Of a DNA stretch of 64,000 bases, positions 17,347-28,294 are shown piece after piece. Made by a program: the position numbers and the translations under genes. The DNA lies in NCBI RefSeq assembly GCF_001424545.1, contig NZ_LMQL01000001.1, positions 125,198-189,197 on the forward strand, read 5' to 3'. The notes beneath the pieces are model-generated. The model was given only the letters and a program-made list of their open reading frames with translations. It was not told the origin of the DNA and made no database searches. Position 1 is the first letter of the stretch, and each line of letters begins with the position of its first letter. This DNA is from Ramlibacter sp. Leaf400. Lineage in GTDB: Bacteria; Pseudomonadota; Gammaproteobacteria; Burkholderiales; Burkholderiaceae_C.

Positions 17347-18312
17347 ATGAGCCCTCGCAGCATCGCCCGCGCCGTCATGGCGTTCACCCTCGTCGCCGCC
17401 ACGGCATCGCCGGCGCTGGCCCAGCGCGTCATCCGCATCGTGGTGCCGTTCGGTCCCGGCGCGGTGCAGGACACGGTCGCGCGGACCTTCAACGCCGAAC
17501 TGGGGCAGCTGCTCGGCGCCTCGGTGGTGGTCGAGAACCGGCCGGGCGCCGGCGGCACGCTGGGCACCGCCCAGGTGGCCAAGTCGCCGGCCGACGGCAA
17601 CACGCTGGTGCTGGCCGCGGCCAGCCACACGCTGGCCGGCCACCTGTACAGCAAGCTGGCCTACGACCCGATCAAGGACTTCACCGGCCTGGCCTACATC
17701 GGCAACTCCGGCTACGTCATCGCCGCGCCGGGCAACCTGGGCGTCAACAACCTCGCCGACTACGTCAAGCTGCTCAAGTCCAAGCCCGGGCAGACCAACT
17801 ACGCGTCGGCCGGCAACGGCAGCGCCACGCACCTGGGCATGGCGTACTTCCTGTCGAAGGCCGGCGTGGAGATGCAGCACGTGCCGATGAAGTCCACGGG
17901 CGACGCCGTCAACGAGCTGCTGGCTGGCCGCGTGCAGGGCGTGACGTCCTCGCTGATCGGCATCGTGCCGTTCAAGCAGGACGCGCGCGTGAAGCTGCTG
18001 GCCTACACCGGCTCGCAGCGCTCCCGCTTCCTGCCGGAGCTGCCCACGGTGGCCGAAGCCGGCGTGCAGGGCTACAAGTTCGATTCCTGGATCGGCCTGC
18101 TGGCGCCCGCCGGCATGCCCAAGGCCGAACTGGACAAGCTCAACGCCGCGATGAACAAGGTGCTGGCCGATCCGGCCGTGCAGCAGCGCCTGACCAACCT
18201 GGGCGTGGAAGTCGGAGGCAACCTGGCGGTCGAACCGTTCCAGAAGCTGCTGCGCGAGGACTACGACAGCGCCGGCGCGCTGGTCAAGGCGTCCGGCGCC
18301 CGCATCGAATAA
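17347..18312 (+). CDS. Bug/TctC-family periplasmic solute-binding protein
   Basis: 321 residues. Signal peptide (residues 1-25, cleavage after SPALA), then the Bug fold: RIVVPFGPGAVQDTVAR, VENRPGAGGTLGTAQVAKSPADGNTLV, and a Pro-rich C-terminal lobe (LAPAGMPKAELDKLN). These proteins bind carboxylates or small aromatic acids for tripartite tricarboxylate transporters or for sensing. No TctA/TctB membrane genes lie beside it, as for the many orphan Bug proteins of Burkholderiales. Chosen start: ATG after GGAGCC; an upstream frame starting inside the amidohydrolase gene is rejected because it would bury the signal peptide. Confidence 0.92.
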   Translation: MSPRSIARAVMAFTLVAATASPALAQRVIRIVVPFGPGAVQDTVARTFNAELGQLLGASVVVENRPGAGGTLGTAQVAKSPADGNTLVLAAASHTLAGHLYSKLAYDPIKDFTGLAYIGNSGYVIAAPGNLGVNNLADYVKLLKSKPGQTNYASAGNGSATHLGMAYFLSKAGVEMQHVPMKSTGDAVNELLAGRVQGVTSSLIGIVPFKQDARVKLLAYTGSQRSRFLPELPTVAEAGVQGYKFDSWIGLLAPAGMPKAELDKLNAAMNKVLADPAVQQRLTNLGVEVGGNLAVEPFQKLLREDYDSAGALVKASGARIE

Positions 18313-18336
18313 CGAACGAGCAGAACGCGCGCCGTC

Positions 18337-20382
18337 TCAGGCGGCGCGCAGTTCGCGTGCCGCGCGCCCTGCGTGCAGGCGCGCGCGCCGCAGCACCGGC
18401 GGCGAGCCCGCCTCCTCCGGCACCAGCATCAGCCCGCGCGAGCGCAGCCACAGCCCCAGCTCCACGTGGCTGGTGAGCACCACCAGCGGCGCCGCGAACA
18501 TCAGCGGCAGTGCCACCGGCAGCAGCGACAGGGCCGCGCCGCCCTCCACCAGGGCCACGCCCGCGGCGAGCGCCAGGAACACCAGGGTCAGCGGCAGCAG
18601 CTGGCGCAGCGCGTCGCCCCAGCGGATGACGGCGGCCTCCCGCGGGGGCGAGGTCCAGTGCAGCTGGATGCCGGTCAGCGCCACCGCCACGAACAGCGTG
18701 TGGGCCAGCATGCGCACCGGCGCCTGCACCAGGGCCAGCACCGTCTCCAGCGCCGCGCTGGCCAGCATGCGGGGGGTGCCGCCGAACTCGCGCTGCTCGC
18801 CGCGCATCACCACGGCCACCAGGCCCAGCACGCGCGGCAGGAACAGCATGCACAGCGTCCAGGCCCACAGGCCCAGCAGCTCGGCGGGTGCCGCGCCCAG
18901 GTCGGGCAGCACGCGCGCGCCGGACAGCCACAGCGCCGTTCCCGACAGCAGGAAGGCCAGCCACAGCGGCGCCGACAGGTACGACATGGCGCCGATCGCG
19001 AACATGGCGCGGTGCACCCGGTGGAAGCCGGGCTCGGCGATCAGGCGGGCGTTCTGCAGGTTGCCCTGGCACCAGCGGCGGTCGCGCTGCAGCTCGGACA
19101 GCAGGTCCGGTGGCGGCTGCTCGTAGCTGCCCGCCAGGTCGGTCACCAGCCACACCTGCCAGCCGGCGCGGCGCATCAGCGCCGCTTCCACGAAGTCGTG
19201 CGACATGATGCCGCCCGACAGGCCGCCACGCCCGGGGATGGGCGCCAGGCCGCAGTGCGCCATGAATGGGGCCACGCGGATGATGGCGTTGTGGCCCCAG
19301 TAGTGCGACTCGCCCAGCTGCCAGAACTGCAGTCCCAGCGTGAACAGGCGGCCCGTGACGCGGGCGGCGAACTGCTGCGAGCGCGCGTGCAGCGTGGCAT
19401 GGCCGATCGGCTGCGTGGCGGTCTGCAGGATGCCGGCGCGCGGATGCGCCTCCATCAGCTTGGCCAGCGTCACCAGGCAGTCGCCGCTCATCACGCTGTC
19501 GGCATCCAGCACCACCATGTAGCGGTAGTCGGGGCCCCAGCGGCGGCAGAAGTCCGCCACGTTGCCGGCCTTGCGGTGGGTGCGGCGCGTGCGGTGGCGG
19601 TAGTAGACCTCCACCTGCGGGCCTTCGGGCTGGGCCGCGAGCGCGGCGCGCAGCGCTTCCCACGCGCCGCGCTCGGCCGCCAGCGTGGCCGGGTCGCGGC
19701 TGTCCGACAGCACGAACACGTCGAACTGCCGGCCCTGGCCGGTTGCGGCCAGCGACTCGCAGGTGGCGCGAAGGCCGGCGAACACGGTGGGCACGTGCTC
19801 CTCGCAGATCGGCATGATCACCGCCGTGCGCACGTCAGGAGCCAGCGCCTGGTCGCGCACCGCGCGAGCCGAGATGCCGTGCGCATCGCCGCGCACCATC
19901 ACCCAGAAGCCCATCAGGGCCGTGGCAAAGCCGGTGACCACCCAGGCCGACAGGGCAGCGAACAGGGCCACTTCGCCGTAGAACAGCCAGGCGTTGTCGT
20001 ACTGGGGCTGGGCCGACGCGAACAGGGCGGTGGCGACTGCGCTGCTCAGGACCGCGATCGAGGCGAAGGCGGCGCGGCGGCGTTGCGCCGCCCGTTCCCA
20101 GGGCTGGCGGGACGCGGCGCGCGAAGGCGCACCGCCGCCCAGCAGCCGCTGCAGCCGCGTGAGCGTGGCCAGCGCGACGCTGTTCCAGAAGCCGCGCCAG
20201 GGCACCACCGGCATGGAGCCGCGGTGGATGGGCGGCGCCGTCACCGCATTCGGATGGCGCTCGGCGCGCAACCGGCTGCGGCGCGAGGGGACCGCGACGG
20301 GGGCAACGGGTGAGTCGCCGCCGGTCTCGGAAACGCCGGCCTGCCTCAGTGGGCGGCGTCGGGTAGCACGATGTAGGTCCAT
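18337..20382 (-). CDS. opgH: Osmoregulated periplasmic glucan glucosyltransferase OpgH
   Basis: About 681 residues. Inner-membrane family 2 glycosyltransferase that polymerises the beta-1,2 glucan backbone from UDP-glucose. Seen: two helices near residues 85-150; the GT2 catalytic core with MVVLDADSVMSGD, SHDFVEAALMRRAGW and QRDRRWCQGN (the QxxRW-type motif); then a cluster of C-terminal helices. The N-terminal PPIHRGSMPVVPWRGFWNS block is family-like. The start is uncertain: the ATG used overlaps opgG by 37 bp, and the next in-frame ATG (20214) would drop 56 residues. Shorter than E. coli MdoH (847), close to Xanthomonas-type lengths. It forms an operon with opgG. Confidence 0.9.
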   Translation of the reverse strand: MDLHRATRRRPLRQAGVSETGGDSPVAPVAVPSRRSRLRAERHPNAVTAPPIHRGSMPVVPWRGFWNSVALATLTRLQRLLGGGAPSRAASRQPWERAAQRRRAAFASIAVLSSAVATALFASAQPQYDNAWLFYGEVALFAALSAWVVTGFATALMGFWVMVRGDAHGISARAVRDQALAPDVRTAVIMPICEEHVPTVFAGLRATCESLAATGQGRQFDVFVLSDSRDPATLAAERGAWEALRAALAAQPEGPQVEVYYRHRTRRTHRKAGNVADFCRRWGPDYRYMVVLDADSVMSGDCLVTLAKLMEAHPRAGILQTATQPIGHATLHARSQQFAARVTGRLFTLGLQFWQLGESHYWGHNAIIRVAPFMAHCGLAPIPGRGGLSGGIMSHDFVEAALMRRAGWQVWLVTDLAGSYEQPPPDLLSELQRDRRWCQGNLQNARLIAEPGFHRVHRAMFAIGAMSYLSAPLWLAFLLSGTALWLSGARVLPDLGAAPAELLGLWAWTLCMLFLPRVLGLVAVVMRGEQREFGGTPRMLASAALETVLALVQAPVRMLAHTLFVAVALTGIQLHWTSPPREAAVIRWGDALRQLLPLTLVFLALAAGVALVEGGAALSLLPVALPLMFAAPLVVLTSHVELGLWLRSRGLMLVPEEAGSPPVLRRARLHAGRAARELRAA

Positions 20383-21923
20383 GTTTCGCTCAGGGTGTCG
20401 TTGCCGTGTTGGAGAAAGGCGCGCAGTTCGACCGGCTGGGCCGGATCGATGGGGCGCACCCGCAAGGTCATGCGCCAGCTGCGGCTGGCGGCGTTGAAAT
20501 AGACGAGCTGCTGCTCGATGCGGCCGTTGGCGTCGCTGTTGGCGACCACGCGCACCGGGGCGTCCGGCGGCAGCGCGTCCAGCGCCGGGCCGGTGAAATC
20601 GACCACGAACTGCACCTGGCCGGCCGTCAGCGCGGCCTGTTCGGCCCGCTGGTAGCCCTGGCCGCGGCGCGACTGCACCGTCCAGGCGCCGGGCGGGCGC
20701 TGGGGCGCGTCGCCCTGCCAGTGCAGTTCGTAGGCGAAGGCGATCGCCTCGCCGGGCGCGGGCAGCCTGGCCGGCACCCAGTAGGCCGCGATGTTGTCGT
20801 GCGTCTCGTCGGGCGTGGGCAGCTGCAGCAGCTCGACCCGGCCCGGTCCCCAGTCGCCGACCGGCTTGACCCAGGCGCTGGGGCGGCGCTCGTAGCGGGC
20901 CTCGGCATCCTCGTAGCTGGCGAAGGCGCGGTCGCGCTGCATCAGGCCGAAGCCGCGCACGCCGGGCACGGCGAAGCTGGTGACCACGGGCTTGTCGGGG
21001 TTCTGCAGCGGACGCCAGAGCCATTCGCCGCTGGCGCTTTCGACCAGCAGGCCGTCGGAGTCGTGCACTTCCGGACGGAAGTCGCCGGGCCGCGGCTGGT
21101 TCTCGCCGAACAGGAACATGCTGGTCAGCGGCGCCAGGCCGAGCGTGGCGACCGGCTGGGCGACGCCGGTGCGCAGGAACACCCGGGCGCTCACGTCCAT
21201 CACCGTCGAGCGGCCCGGCCGCACGACGAAGCGGTAGGCGCCGGTGGCGCGCGGCGACTCCAGCAGCGCGTGGATCACCAGCTCGGTGGCGCCCGCGCGC
21301 GGCCGCTCGATCCAGAACTCGGAAAAACGGGGGAACTCCTCCGGCCCGCTGGCGCCCGCCGTGTCGATGGCCAGGCCGCGGGCCGACAGGCCGTACTGCT
21401 GGCCGGCGCCCAGGGCGCGGAAGTAGCTCGCGCCCAGGAAGACGACCAGTTCGTCCTTGTAGGCGCTGTTGTTGAGCGGGTAGTGGACGCGGAACCCGGC
21501 ATGGCCGAGGTCGGGCCAGCCCTGCGTGGAGAGCGTGTTCTTGCCGTAGTCGTAGTCGGTCCGGCGCCAGGGCACGTCGCGCACCTGGCCGTTCTCCAGC
21601 ACCTCGTGCACCCGCACCGGCTGCGGGTGGTAGCGCCCGCGGTGGAAGAACATGGTCTCGAACGGCAGGCCGGCATCGCGCCCCAGGGCCTGATCGGGAC
21701 GGAAGCGGATGTCGCGCAGGCCGTCGTAGTCCAGCGCGGCCAGCTCGGCCGGCAGGTCGGCGGCCGGAACCCGCCACGGCTGCGTCGAGCGCGAGCGGGC
21801 CAGCTCGGCCACGGAATCCAGCGGCCCGACCTGGGCCATCGAGAGGGGCGCGACAAGCAGCCAGACCGCTGCGGCGAGGAAGAAACGACGGGCCGGCGCG
21901 AGCACGGCAAGAACCAAAGGCAT
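20346..21923 (-). CDS. opgG: Periplasmic glucan biosynthesis protein OpgG
   Basis: 525 residues with a cleavable signal peptide (hydrophobic core FFLAAAVWLLVAPLSMA, residues 14-30). The mature protein matches the MdoG/OpgG family, with blocks DYDGLRDIRFRPDQALGRDAG, NNSAYKDELVVFLGASYFRALG, GYRFVVRPG-like AYRFVVRPGRSTVMDV and WLWRPLQNPDKPVVTSF. OpgG shapes and branches periplasmic glucans made by OpgH. Length agrees with E. coli (511). It is first in the opgGH pair. The 149-bp region before it (to glrR) contains a 7-bp hairpin (22043-22060) without a minus-strand T run, and no clear promoter. Confidence 0.95.
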   Translation of the reverse strand: MPLVLAVLAPARRFFLAAAVWLLVAPLSMAQVGPLDSVAELARSRSTQPWRVPAADLPAELAALDYDGLRDIRFRPDQALGRDAGLPFETMFFHRGRYHPQPVRVHEVLENGQVRDVPWRRTDYDYGKNTLSTQGWPDLGHAGFRVHYPLNNSAYKDELVVFLGASYFRALGAGQQYGLSARGLAIDTAGASGPEEFPRFSEFWIERPRAGATELVIHALLESPRATGAYRFVVRPGRSTVMDVSARVFLRTGVAQPVATLGLAPLTSMFLFGENQPRPGDFRPEVHDSDGLLVESASGEWLWRPLQNPDKPVVTSFAVPGVRGFGLMQRDRAFASYEDAEARYERRPSAWVKPVGDWGPGRVELLQLPTPDETHDNIAAYWVPARLPAPGEAIAFAYELHWQGDAPQRPPGAWTVQSRRGQGYQRAEQAALTAGQVQFVVDFTGPALDALPPDAPVRVVANSDANGRIEQQLVYFNAASRSWRMTLRVRPIDPAQPVELRAFLQHGNDTLSETWTYIVLPDAAH

Positions 21924-22072
21924 GCCCTGGCTAGTGCAAACCCTAGGCCAGGTTGAAAGTCCTTTGTTGACAGGGACTTACGAGCGCTTTTTGCTGTTGG
22001 GTTGGGGCCTTGGCCGGAAAGGCGCCCCGAAAAGCCTGTTTTTGTCGCCGGTGGGCGACAGGGAAACGTTCT

Positions 22073-23487
<1,415 letters not shown>

Positions 23488-23491
<4 letters not shown>

Positions 23492-24090
23492 GGCGTGGCC
23501 GGGCGGTTGGGGCGGGCCCGCTCGATGGCCCGCAGGGCCTCGAGCCGGTCCTGCAATTGCTCGGCGCGGCGCTGGGTGTCGCGCAGCTGCTGGGACTGTC
23601 GGTCCACCATCTCCTCCAGCCGGCGCTGCTCGTTCAGATGGGCCAGCAGCTGGCGCGCCAGCGGATGCAGCGTGCGCGCGTCCGGCGTGTCCTCGGCCTG
23701 CACGCGTTGCAGCAGCTGCGCGGCGCGCGCGCTGTCGCCGGGCGCGCGGGTCTGCATCAGCACCAGCGCCATCTGGAACAGGTTGCCCGGCGTGGGGTCC
23801 TGGCCGGTCAGGCGAGAAAGCTCCGCCGCCGCATTGGGCGGCGTGAGCCCGCGGACGCGGTCGGCGTAGGCGAGCATGGCGGCCGCCGGCGTCGTCTCGA
23901 CGGGGGCGGGGGCCGCGGCCGGCGGGGGCGGGGGTGCCGGCGGCGGCTCGGGCATCACCGCGATCACCATCGGCGGCGGCTCCGGCGGCGGGGGCGGCAG
24001 GGGGATGGGCGCGGCGCAGCCGACCGTCAACGCGGCGGCCGCGAGGCCGGGCGCGAGCAGGCGGACAAGGGCGGCGGGCTCAAGTGGCAT
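23488..24090 (-). CDS. QseG-like lipoprotein between glrK and glrR
   Basis: 200 residues. Signal peptide with a lipobox-like LTVGC (lipidated Cys near residue 25; the -3 Thr is unusual). Then a very proline-rich stretch (about residues 28-65) and a helical domain, with a C-terminal coiled coil (EEMVDRQSQQLRDTQRRAEQL). Position between kinase and regulator matches enterobacterial qseG (yfhG), an outer-membrane lipoprotein that presents signal to the kinase; sequence likeness is weak, so this is assignment by context. Its start overlaps the 3' end of glrK by 11 bp. Confidence 0.75.
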
Positions 24091-25507
24091 GGGGCAGTTC
24101 GATCCGGAAATGCGCGCCGGGTCCGGCGTGCGGCAGCAGGATGATCCGGCCGCCATGGGCTGCAATGTATTCCTGCACGATGGACAGTCCGATCCCGGTG
24201 CCGGGCGGCGCGTCCTGCGGCTGGTGTTCGCCGCGGTAGAAGGGCTCGAAGACGCGGTCGCGGTCGGCCTCGGCGACGCCCGGTCCCTGGTCTCGCACGT
24301 CGATCTCCACGGCGGCGGGCAGGCGCCGCAGCTGCAGGCGGAGCTGGCCGCCGTGCGGCGAGAAGCGGATGGCATTGGTCAGCAGGTTGGCCAGGGCGGT
24401 GCCCAGCTTGTCCGGGTCCACCGGCGCGACCACGCTGTCGCCCTCGACCTCGACGGTGAGCTCCTTGGCATCCCACTGCAGCCGCTGCGCCTCCACCTGG
24501 TCCTGCAGCAGGGCCAGCAGGTCGGTGGGCTTGCGGCGCAGCTGGCGCGCCTCGAACGCGGCGGCGTTGAAGCGCAGCAGCGCCTCGATGCGCTCCTGAA
24601 GCCCCGCGGCGTTGTGCTGCAGGATGCGAACAACCTCCTGCTGGCGGCTGTTCATCTCGCCGGCCACGCCCTCCTGCAGCAGCGACACGCCTTCGCGCAG
24701 CGAAGCCAGCGGGGTCTTGAGCTCGTGCGAGACGTGGCGCAGGAAGCGGGCCTTGTCGGCGTCCAGCTCGGTCAGGCGCAGGCGCAGCCAGTCGAGCTGG
24801 CGCGAGAGGCGCCGCACGTCGTTGGGACCCCGGATCTCGATCGGCTCGTCCAGCCGGTTCTGCCCCAGGCCTGTGATCGCCGCCTCCAGCCGCTTGAACG
24901 GCCGCGCCAGCCAGATGCCCAGGCCGGCGATCAGCAGCGAGGTCAGCGCGAGCACCACCACCACCTGCTGCATCAGGCGCGCGCGGCTGTTGTCCAGGCG
25001 CTCGCGCAGCTGGCGGTTGCGCTCGCCGATGAGCTGCTGGACCTCGCGCGTGATCCCGGTGTTGAGGCTGTCGAATTCGCGAAAGCGCTGGGCCGCGACG
25101 CGCTCGCGCTCGAGCGCGGTGGCGGCCGGGCCGGACAACAGCGCCTCGACGGCATCGAGCTGCTCGTTCCAGCGCTGGCCCTGCGAAGGCGTCAGGCCCT
25201 GCTCGGTCAGCCGCCGCAGGGCCGCGCGGGCACGGGACGCCTCCTCATCGAAGCGTCGGCGCAGCACCGAATCGCTCAGGATCAGCGACTGGCGCGCCGC
25301 ACGTTCCATGTCCACGGTGCGCTCGGCCAGCGTCTGCGCGCTGGCGTTCAGGTCGAGTGCGGCCGCGGTGGCCGAGCCGCTCTGGGCCATCAGCCGGTCG
25401 AGCACCACCACCGCACGCAGCGCGGTGCCGCCCAGGAGCGCGCCCACGAGCATGAAGGCGATCAGCAGCAGCTGATGGAACGACAGGTGGAAGCGCGTCC
25501 CGGCCAT
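24080..25507 (-). CDS. glrK: Sensor histidine kinase GlrK (QseE)
   Basis: 475 residues: membrane helix near 14-32, a periplasmic four-helix-type sensor region (about 35-180), second membrane helix near 180-200 (VVVVLALTSLLIAGLGIWLA), HAMP-like linker (RPFKRLEAAITGLGQNRLDEP), phosphoacceptor H261 in RHVSHELKTPLASLREG, then the ATPase domain with N box (NLLTNAIRFSPHGG) and GTGIGLSIVQEY. Partner of GlrR by operon and by family. It overlaps the next gene by 11 bp. miaB starts the same-strand block upstream, its stop lying 9 bp before this gene. Confidence 0.92.
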   Translation of the reverse strand: MAGTRFHLSFHQLLLIAFMLVGALLGGTALRAVVVLDRLMAQSGSATAAALDLNASAQTLAERTVDMERAARQSLILSDSVLRRRFDEEASRARAALRRLTEQGLTPSQGQRWNEQLDAVEALLSGPAATALERERVAAQRFREFDSLNTGITREVQQLIGERNRQLRERLDNSRARLMQQVVVVLALTSLLIAGLGIWLARPFKRLEAAITGLGQNRLDEPIEIRGPNDVRRLSRQLDWLRLRLTELDADKARFLRHVSHELKTPLASLREGVSLLQEGVAGEMNSRQQEVVRILQHNAAGLQERIEALLRFNAAAFEARQLRRKPTDLLALLQDQVEAQRLQWDAKELTVEVEGDSVVAPVDPDKLGTALANLLTNAIRFSPHGGQLRLQLRRLPAAVEIDVRDQGPGVAEADRDRVFEPFYRGEHQPQDAPPGTGIGLSIVQEYIAAHGGRIILLPHAGPGAHFRIELPHAT

Positions 25508-25516
25508 GCGCCGGGG

Positions 25517-26854
25517 TCAGGCGGGTGCGGTTTCGCGCACGGCCACCTGCGCGCGCAGCGAGTGCGGCAGCGCCTCGGTGATGGTGACGTCGACCATCTG
25601 CCCCACCAGGCGCTGCGGCCCGGGGAAGTTGACGATGCGGTTGCATTCGGTGCGGCCCATCAGCTCGGTCTTGTCCTTGCGCGAAGGGCCTTCGACCAGG
25701 AGGCGCTGCACCGTGCCCACGCGGCTGGCGCTGATGCGGCGCACGTTGTCCTCCAGCACGGCCTGCAGGTGGTGCAGGCGGCGCAGCTTGGCCTCGTGCG
25801 GCGTGTCGTCGTGCAGCGCCGCCGCCGGCGTGCCCGGCCGCGGGCTGAAGATGAAGCTGAAGCTGGCGTCGTAGCCGACGTCCTCGACCAGCTTCATCAG
25901 CTTGCCGAAGTCCTCTTCGGTCTCGCCCGGGAAGCCGACGATGAAGTCGCTGGACAGCGAGATGTCCGGTCGCACGGCGCGCAGCTTGCGGATCGTGCTC
26001 TTGTATTCCATCGCGGTGTAGCCGCGCTTCATCGCCATCAGGATGCGGTCGCTTCCGTGCTGCACCGGCAGGTGCAGGTGGCTGACCAGCTTGGGCACCT
26101 TGCCGTAGGCCTCGACCAGCCGCTGGGTGAACTCGTTCGGGTGGCTGGTGGTGTAGCGGATGCGCTCGATGCCGGGGATCTCGGCCACGTACTCGAGCAG
26201 CAACGCGAAGTCGGCGATCTCGGCGGTGCCGCCCATGGGGCCGCGCCAGGCGTTCACGTTCTGGCCCAGCAGCGTCACTTCCTTGACGCCCTGGTCGGCC
26301 AGCTCGGCCACCTCGGCGAGCACGTCGTCCAGCGGACGCGAGACTTCCTCGCCCCGGGTGTAGGGCACCACGCAGTAGCTGCAGTACTTGCTGCAGCCTT
26401 CCATGATGGAGACGAAGGCGGTCGCGCCTTCCACCCGCGCGGGCGGCAGGTGGTCGAACTTCTCGATCTCGGGAAAGCGGATGTCCACCTGCGGCCGGCC
26501 CAGTCGCTGGCGCTCGGCCAGCAGCTGGGGAAGGCGGTGCAGGGTCTGCGGGCCGAACACCACGTCGACGTAGGGCGCGCGCTCGACGATGGCCGCGCCT
26601 TCCTGGCTGGCCACGCAGCCGCCCACGCCGATCAGCACACCCTTCTTCTTGAGGTGCTTGACCCGGCCCAGGTCGGAGAAGACCTTCTCCTGCGCCTTCT
26701 CGCGCACCGAGCAGGTGTTGAAGAGGATGAGGTCGGCCTCTTCCGGGTCCTGCGTCGGTTCGTAGCCTTCGGCCGCGTGCAGGACGTCCGCCATCTTGTC
26801 CGAGTCGTACTCGTTCATCTGGCAGCCGAAGGTCTTGACGTAAACCTTCTTCAT
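25517..26854 (-). CDS. miaB: tRNA-2-methylthio-N6-dimethylallyladenosine synthase MiaB
   Basis: 445-residue radical-SAM methylthiotransferase that converts i6A37 to ms2i6A37 in tRNAs reading U-starting codons. UPF0004 domain with auxiliary-cluster cysteines C11, C48 and C80; radical SAM CxxxCxxC at C154, C158, C161 (GCSKYCSYC); TRAM domain at the C-terminus (about 380-445). Length matches the family. Start ATG at 26854 is used; a GTG three codons upstream overlaps the preceding stop. The small exported-protein gene lies 5 bp upstream. Confidence 0.96.
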   Translation of the reverse strand: MKKVYVKTFGCQMNEYDSDKMADVLHAAEGYEPTQDPEEADLILFNTCSVREKAQEKVFSDLGRVKHLKKKGVLIGVGGCVASQEGAAIVERAPYVDVVFGPQTLHRLPQLLAERQRLGRPQVDIRFPEIEKFDHLPPARVEGATAFVSIMEGCSKYCSYCVVPYTRGEEVSRPLDDVLAEVAELADQGVKEVTLLGQNVNAWRGPMGGTAEIADFALLLEYVAEIPGIERIRYTTSHPNEFTQRLVEAYGKVPKLVSHLHLPVQHGSDRILMAMKRGYTAMEYKSTIRKLRAVRPDISLSSDFIVGFPGETEEDFGKLMKLVEDVGYDASFSFIFSPRPGTPAAALHDDTPHEAKLRRLHHLQAVLEDNVRRISASRVGTVQRLLVEGPSRKDKTELMGRTECNRIVNFPGPQRLVGQMVDVTITEALPHSLRAQVAVRETAPA

Positions 26855-26859
26855 GGCGG

Positions 26860-27249
26860 TCACTTCCGGGCGCCGAAGATCAGGTCCAGCAGTTCGGCAA
26901 AGCGCTTGTGGCCGTCCGGGCTGCCGTCCTCCGCCGGGGCCACCCGGCTGTACTCCTCGTCCGTGAGCACCCAGACCTCGTGCACCAGGCCGGCGGCATC
27001 GCGGCGGTAGACCACCGGCAGCACCTGGCCGACTACGCTGCCCGACAGCAGCATGAGGTTGTTGGTGCCGCGGATGCGGGCGCCGGGCGACAGCCGGTCG
27101 GGCTGGCCGTTGAGCGTGATCTGCGGCGGGGCCGTGACGGTCAGCCTGGCCGGCTTGACGCCGGCCGGGGCGCTGCGGATGACGACCTGGGCCTGCGCGA
27201 CGGCGGCGGCCAGCAGGAGGGCGGCGGGAAGGAGGATCCAGCGGTTCAT
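26860..27249 (-). CDS. Small secreted protein of unknown function upstream of miaB
   Basis: 129 residues with a clear signal peptide ([20 protein letters not shown], cleavage after AQA). The mature 109 residues have a short beta-rich part around [21 protein letters not shown] and [21 protein letters not shown], ending in [13 protein letters not shown] and a helical tail. No cysteines or catalytic motif. Periplasmic by prediction. I do not recognise the family; it is probably conserved in Burkholderiales because it is tightly linked with miaB. Confidence 0.75.
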   Translation of the reverse strand: MNRWILLPAALLLAAAVAQAQVVIRSAPAGVKPARLTVTAPPQITLNGQPDRLSPGARIRGTNNLMLLSGSVVGQVLPVVYRRDAAGLVHEVWVLTDEEYSRVAPAEDGSPDGHKRFAELLDLIFGARK

Positions 27250-27274
27250 GGTGTTGATCCAGAGGCTGAAGTGG

Positions 27275-27308
27275 AAAAAACAAAGGCACTGTACGGGACA
27301 GTGCCTTT
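27275..27308 (-). terminator. Intrinsic terminator of the tRNA-Met gene
   Basis: A perfect 11-bp stem (AAAGGCACTGT / ACAGTGCCTTT), 5-nt loop. On the minus strand it is followed by TTTGTTTTTT. It begins 7 nt past the tRNA 3' end and also insulates the small exported-protein gene. Confidence 0.9.
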
Positions 27309-27315
27309 GGGGGTC

Positions 27316-27392
27316 TGGTGGCGCTTCACGGACTCGAACCGCGGACCTGTGGATTATGATTCCATCGCTCTAACCGACTGAGCTAAAGCGCC
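27316..27392 (-). tRNA. tRNA-Met (anticodon CAT), elongator type
   Basis: 77 nt with encoded CCA. Acceptor stem GGCGCTT/AAGCGCC, D-arm AGCTCAGTCGGTTAGAGC, anticodon loop ATCATAA (CAT), T-arm CGCGG-TTCGAGT-CCGTG. The 1-72 pair is G-C, so it is not the initiator form. A CAT tRNA can also be tRNA-Ile2 (lysidine-modified at C34); elongator Met is favoured on general likeness. Confidence 0.93.
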
Positions 27393-27420
27393 GAGAGCCC
27401 GTGATTATAGCCAACAGGCG

Positions 27421-28200
27421 TCAGCGGTGGCTGAACGAGGGCGCACGCTTGGCCAGGAAGGCCTCCATCCCCTCTTCCTGGTCGGCCGTCGAGAACAGCG
27501 CGTGGAACAGGCGCCGCTCGAACATCACCCCGTCGCTCAGCGGCGATTCGAAAGCCCGGTTCACCGATTCCTTGGCCGCCATCGCCGCCAACCGGGGCAT
27601 GTCGGCGATCACGATCGCGGCCGCCAGCACCTCATCCATCAGCTTGTCCAGCGGCACGACCCGGCTCACCAGCCCGGCGCGCTCGGCCTCCTGCGCGTCC
27701 ATCATGCGGCTCGTCAGGATCATGTCCATGGCCTTGGACTTGCCGACCGAGCGCGGCAGGCGCTGGGTGCCGCCGGCGCCCGGGATGATGCCCAGCTTGA
27801 TCTCGGGCTGGCCGAACCGGGCGTTGTCGGCGGCGATGATGAAGTCGCACATCATCGCCAGCTCGCAGCCGCCCCCCAGCGCGAAGCCGGCCACCGCGGC
27901 GATCACCGGCTTGCGGATGCTGCGCACGTGCTCCCAGTTGCGGCTGATGTATTCGGACTTGTAGACGTCGGCGAAGCTGTACTTGGTCATCACCGAGATG
28001 TCGGCGCCGGCGGCGAAGGCCTTCTGGCTGCCGGTGACGACGATGCAGCCGATCGCGTCGTCGGCGTCGAAAGCCTTGAGCGCGGCGCCCAGCTCGTCCA
28101 TGAGCTGGTCGTTCAGTGCGTTGAGCTGCTTGGGGCGGTTGAGCGCGACGATGCCGACCTTGCCGGCTTCGATGCGCGTTTCGATGGTCTCGTAGGCCAT
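27421..28200 (-). CDS. Enoyl-CoA hydratase (crotonase family)
   Basis: 259-residue hydratase of the crotonase superfamily. Oxyanion-hole segments: [12 protein letters not shown] and [16 protein letters not shown]; both catalytic glutamates are present (the Glu of GGGCELA and that of [20 protein letters not shown]). Therefore it should hydrate trans-2-enoyl-CoA to 3-hydroxyacyl-CoA, in fatty acid or phenylacetate (PaaF-like) degradation. Good Shine-Dalgarno AAGGAG before the ATG. Divergent from paaGIK across a 94-bp region holding an operator-like palindrome, which suggests shared control. Confidence 0.9.
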   Translation of the reverse strand: MAYETIETRIEAGKVGIVALNRPKQLNALNDQLMDELGAALKAFDADDAIGCIVVTGSQKAFAAGADISVMTKYSFADVYKSEYISRNWEHVRSIRKPVIAAVAGFALGGGCELAMMCDFIIAADNARFGQPEIKLGIIPGAGGTQRLPRSVGKSKAMDMILTSRMMDAQEAERAGLVSRVVPLDKLMDEVLAAAIVIADMPRLAAMAAKESVNRAFESPLSDGVMFERRLFHALFSTADQEEGMEAFLAKRAPSFSHR

Positions 28201-28244
28201 GGCGTCTCCTTGGAGCGGGCACTATACCCAAGCGAAAACGTGGC

Positions 28245-28260
28245 CCGACCGAGCGGTCGG
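28245..28260. promoter_or_regulatory. Perfect palindromic operator between the two crotonase genes
   Basis: CCGACCG-AG-CGGTCGG: 7-bp arms, 2-nt centre, flanked by further GG/TG symmetry. The form is typical of TetR-family (PaaR/FadR-like) sites controlling acyl-CoA catabolism in betaproteobacteria. A minus-strand TATAGT (28221-28226) downstream could be the -10 for the hydratase gene. The repressor gene is not in the window. Confidence 0.65.
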
Positions 28261-28294
28261 TGAATGTTAGATTCGGCGCAGGAGACCCCCCGAC

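Noticed and set aside
18327..18349. GC-rich hairpin at the opgH/Bug convergent end as a terminator
   Set aside because: Stem exists (GCGCGCC...GGCGCGC) but has no T run on either strand and overlaps the opgH stop.
27316..27392. tRNA-Ile2 (CAT, lysidine type) as alternative identity
   Set aside because: The anticodon alone cannot decide; elongator Met is kept on general likeness, but a tRNA-type classifier would settle it.
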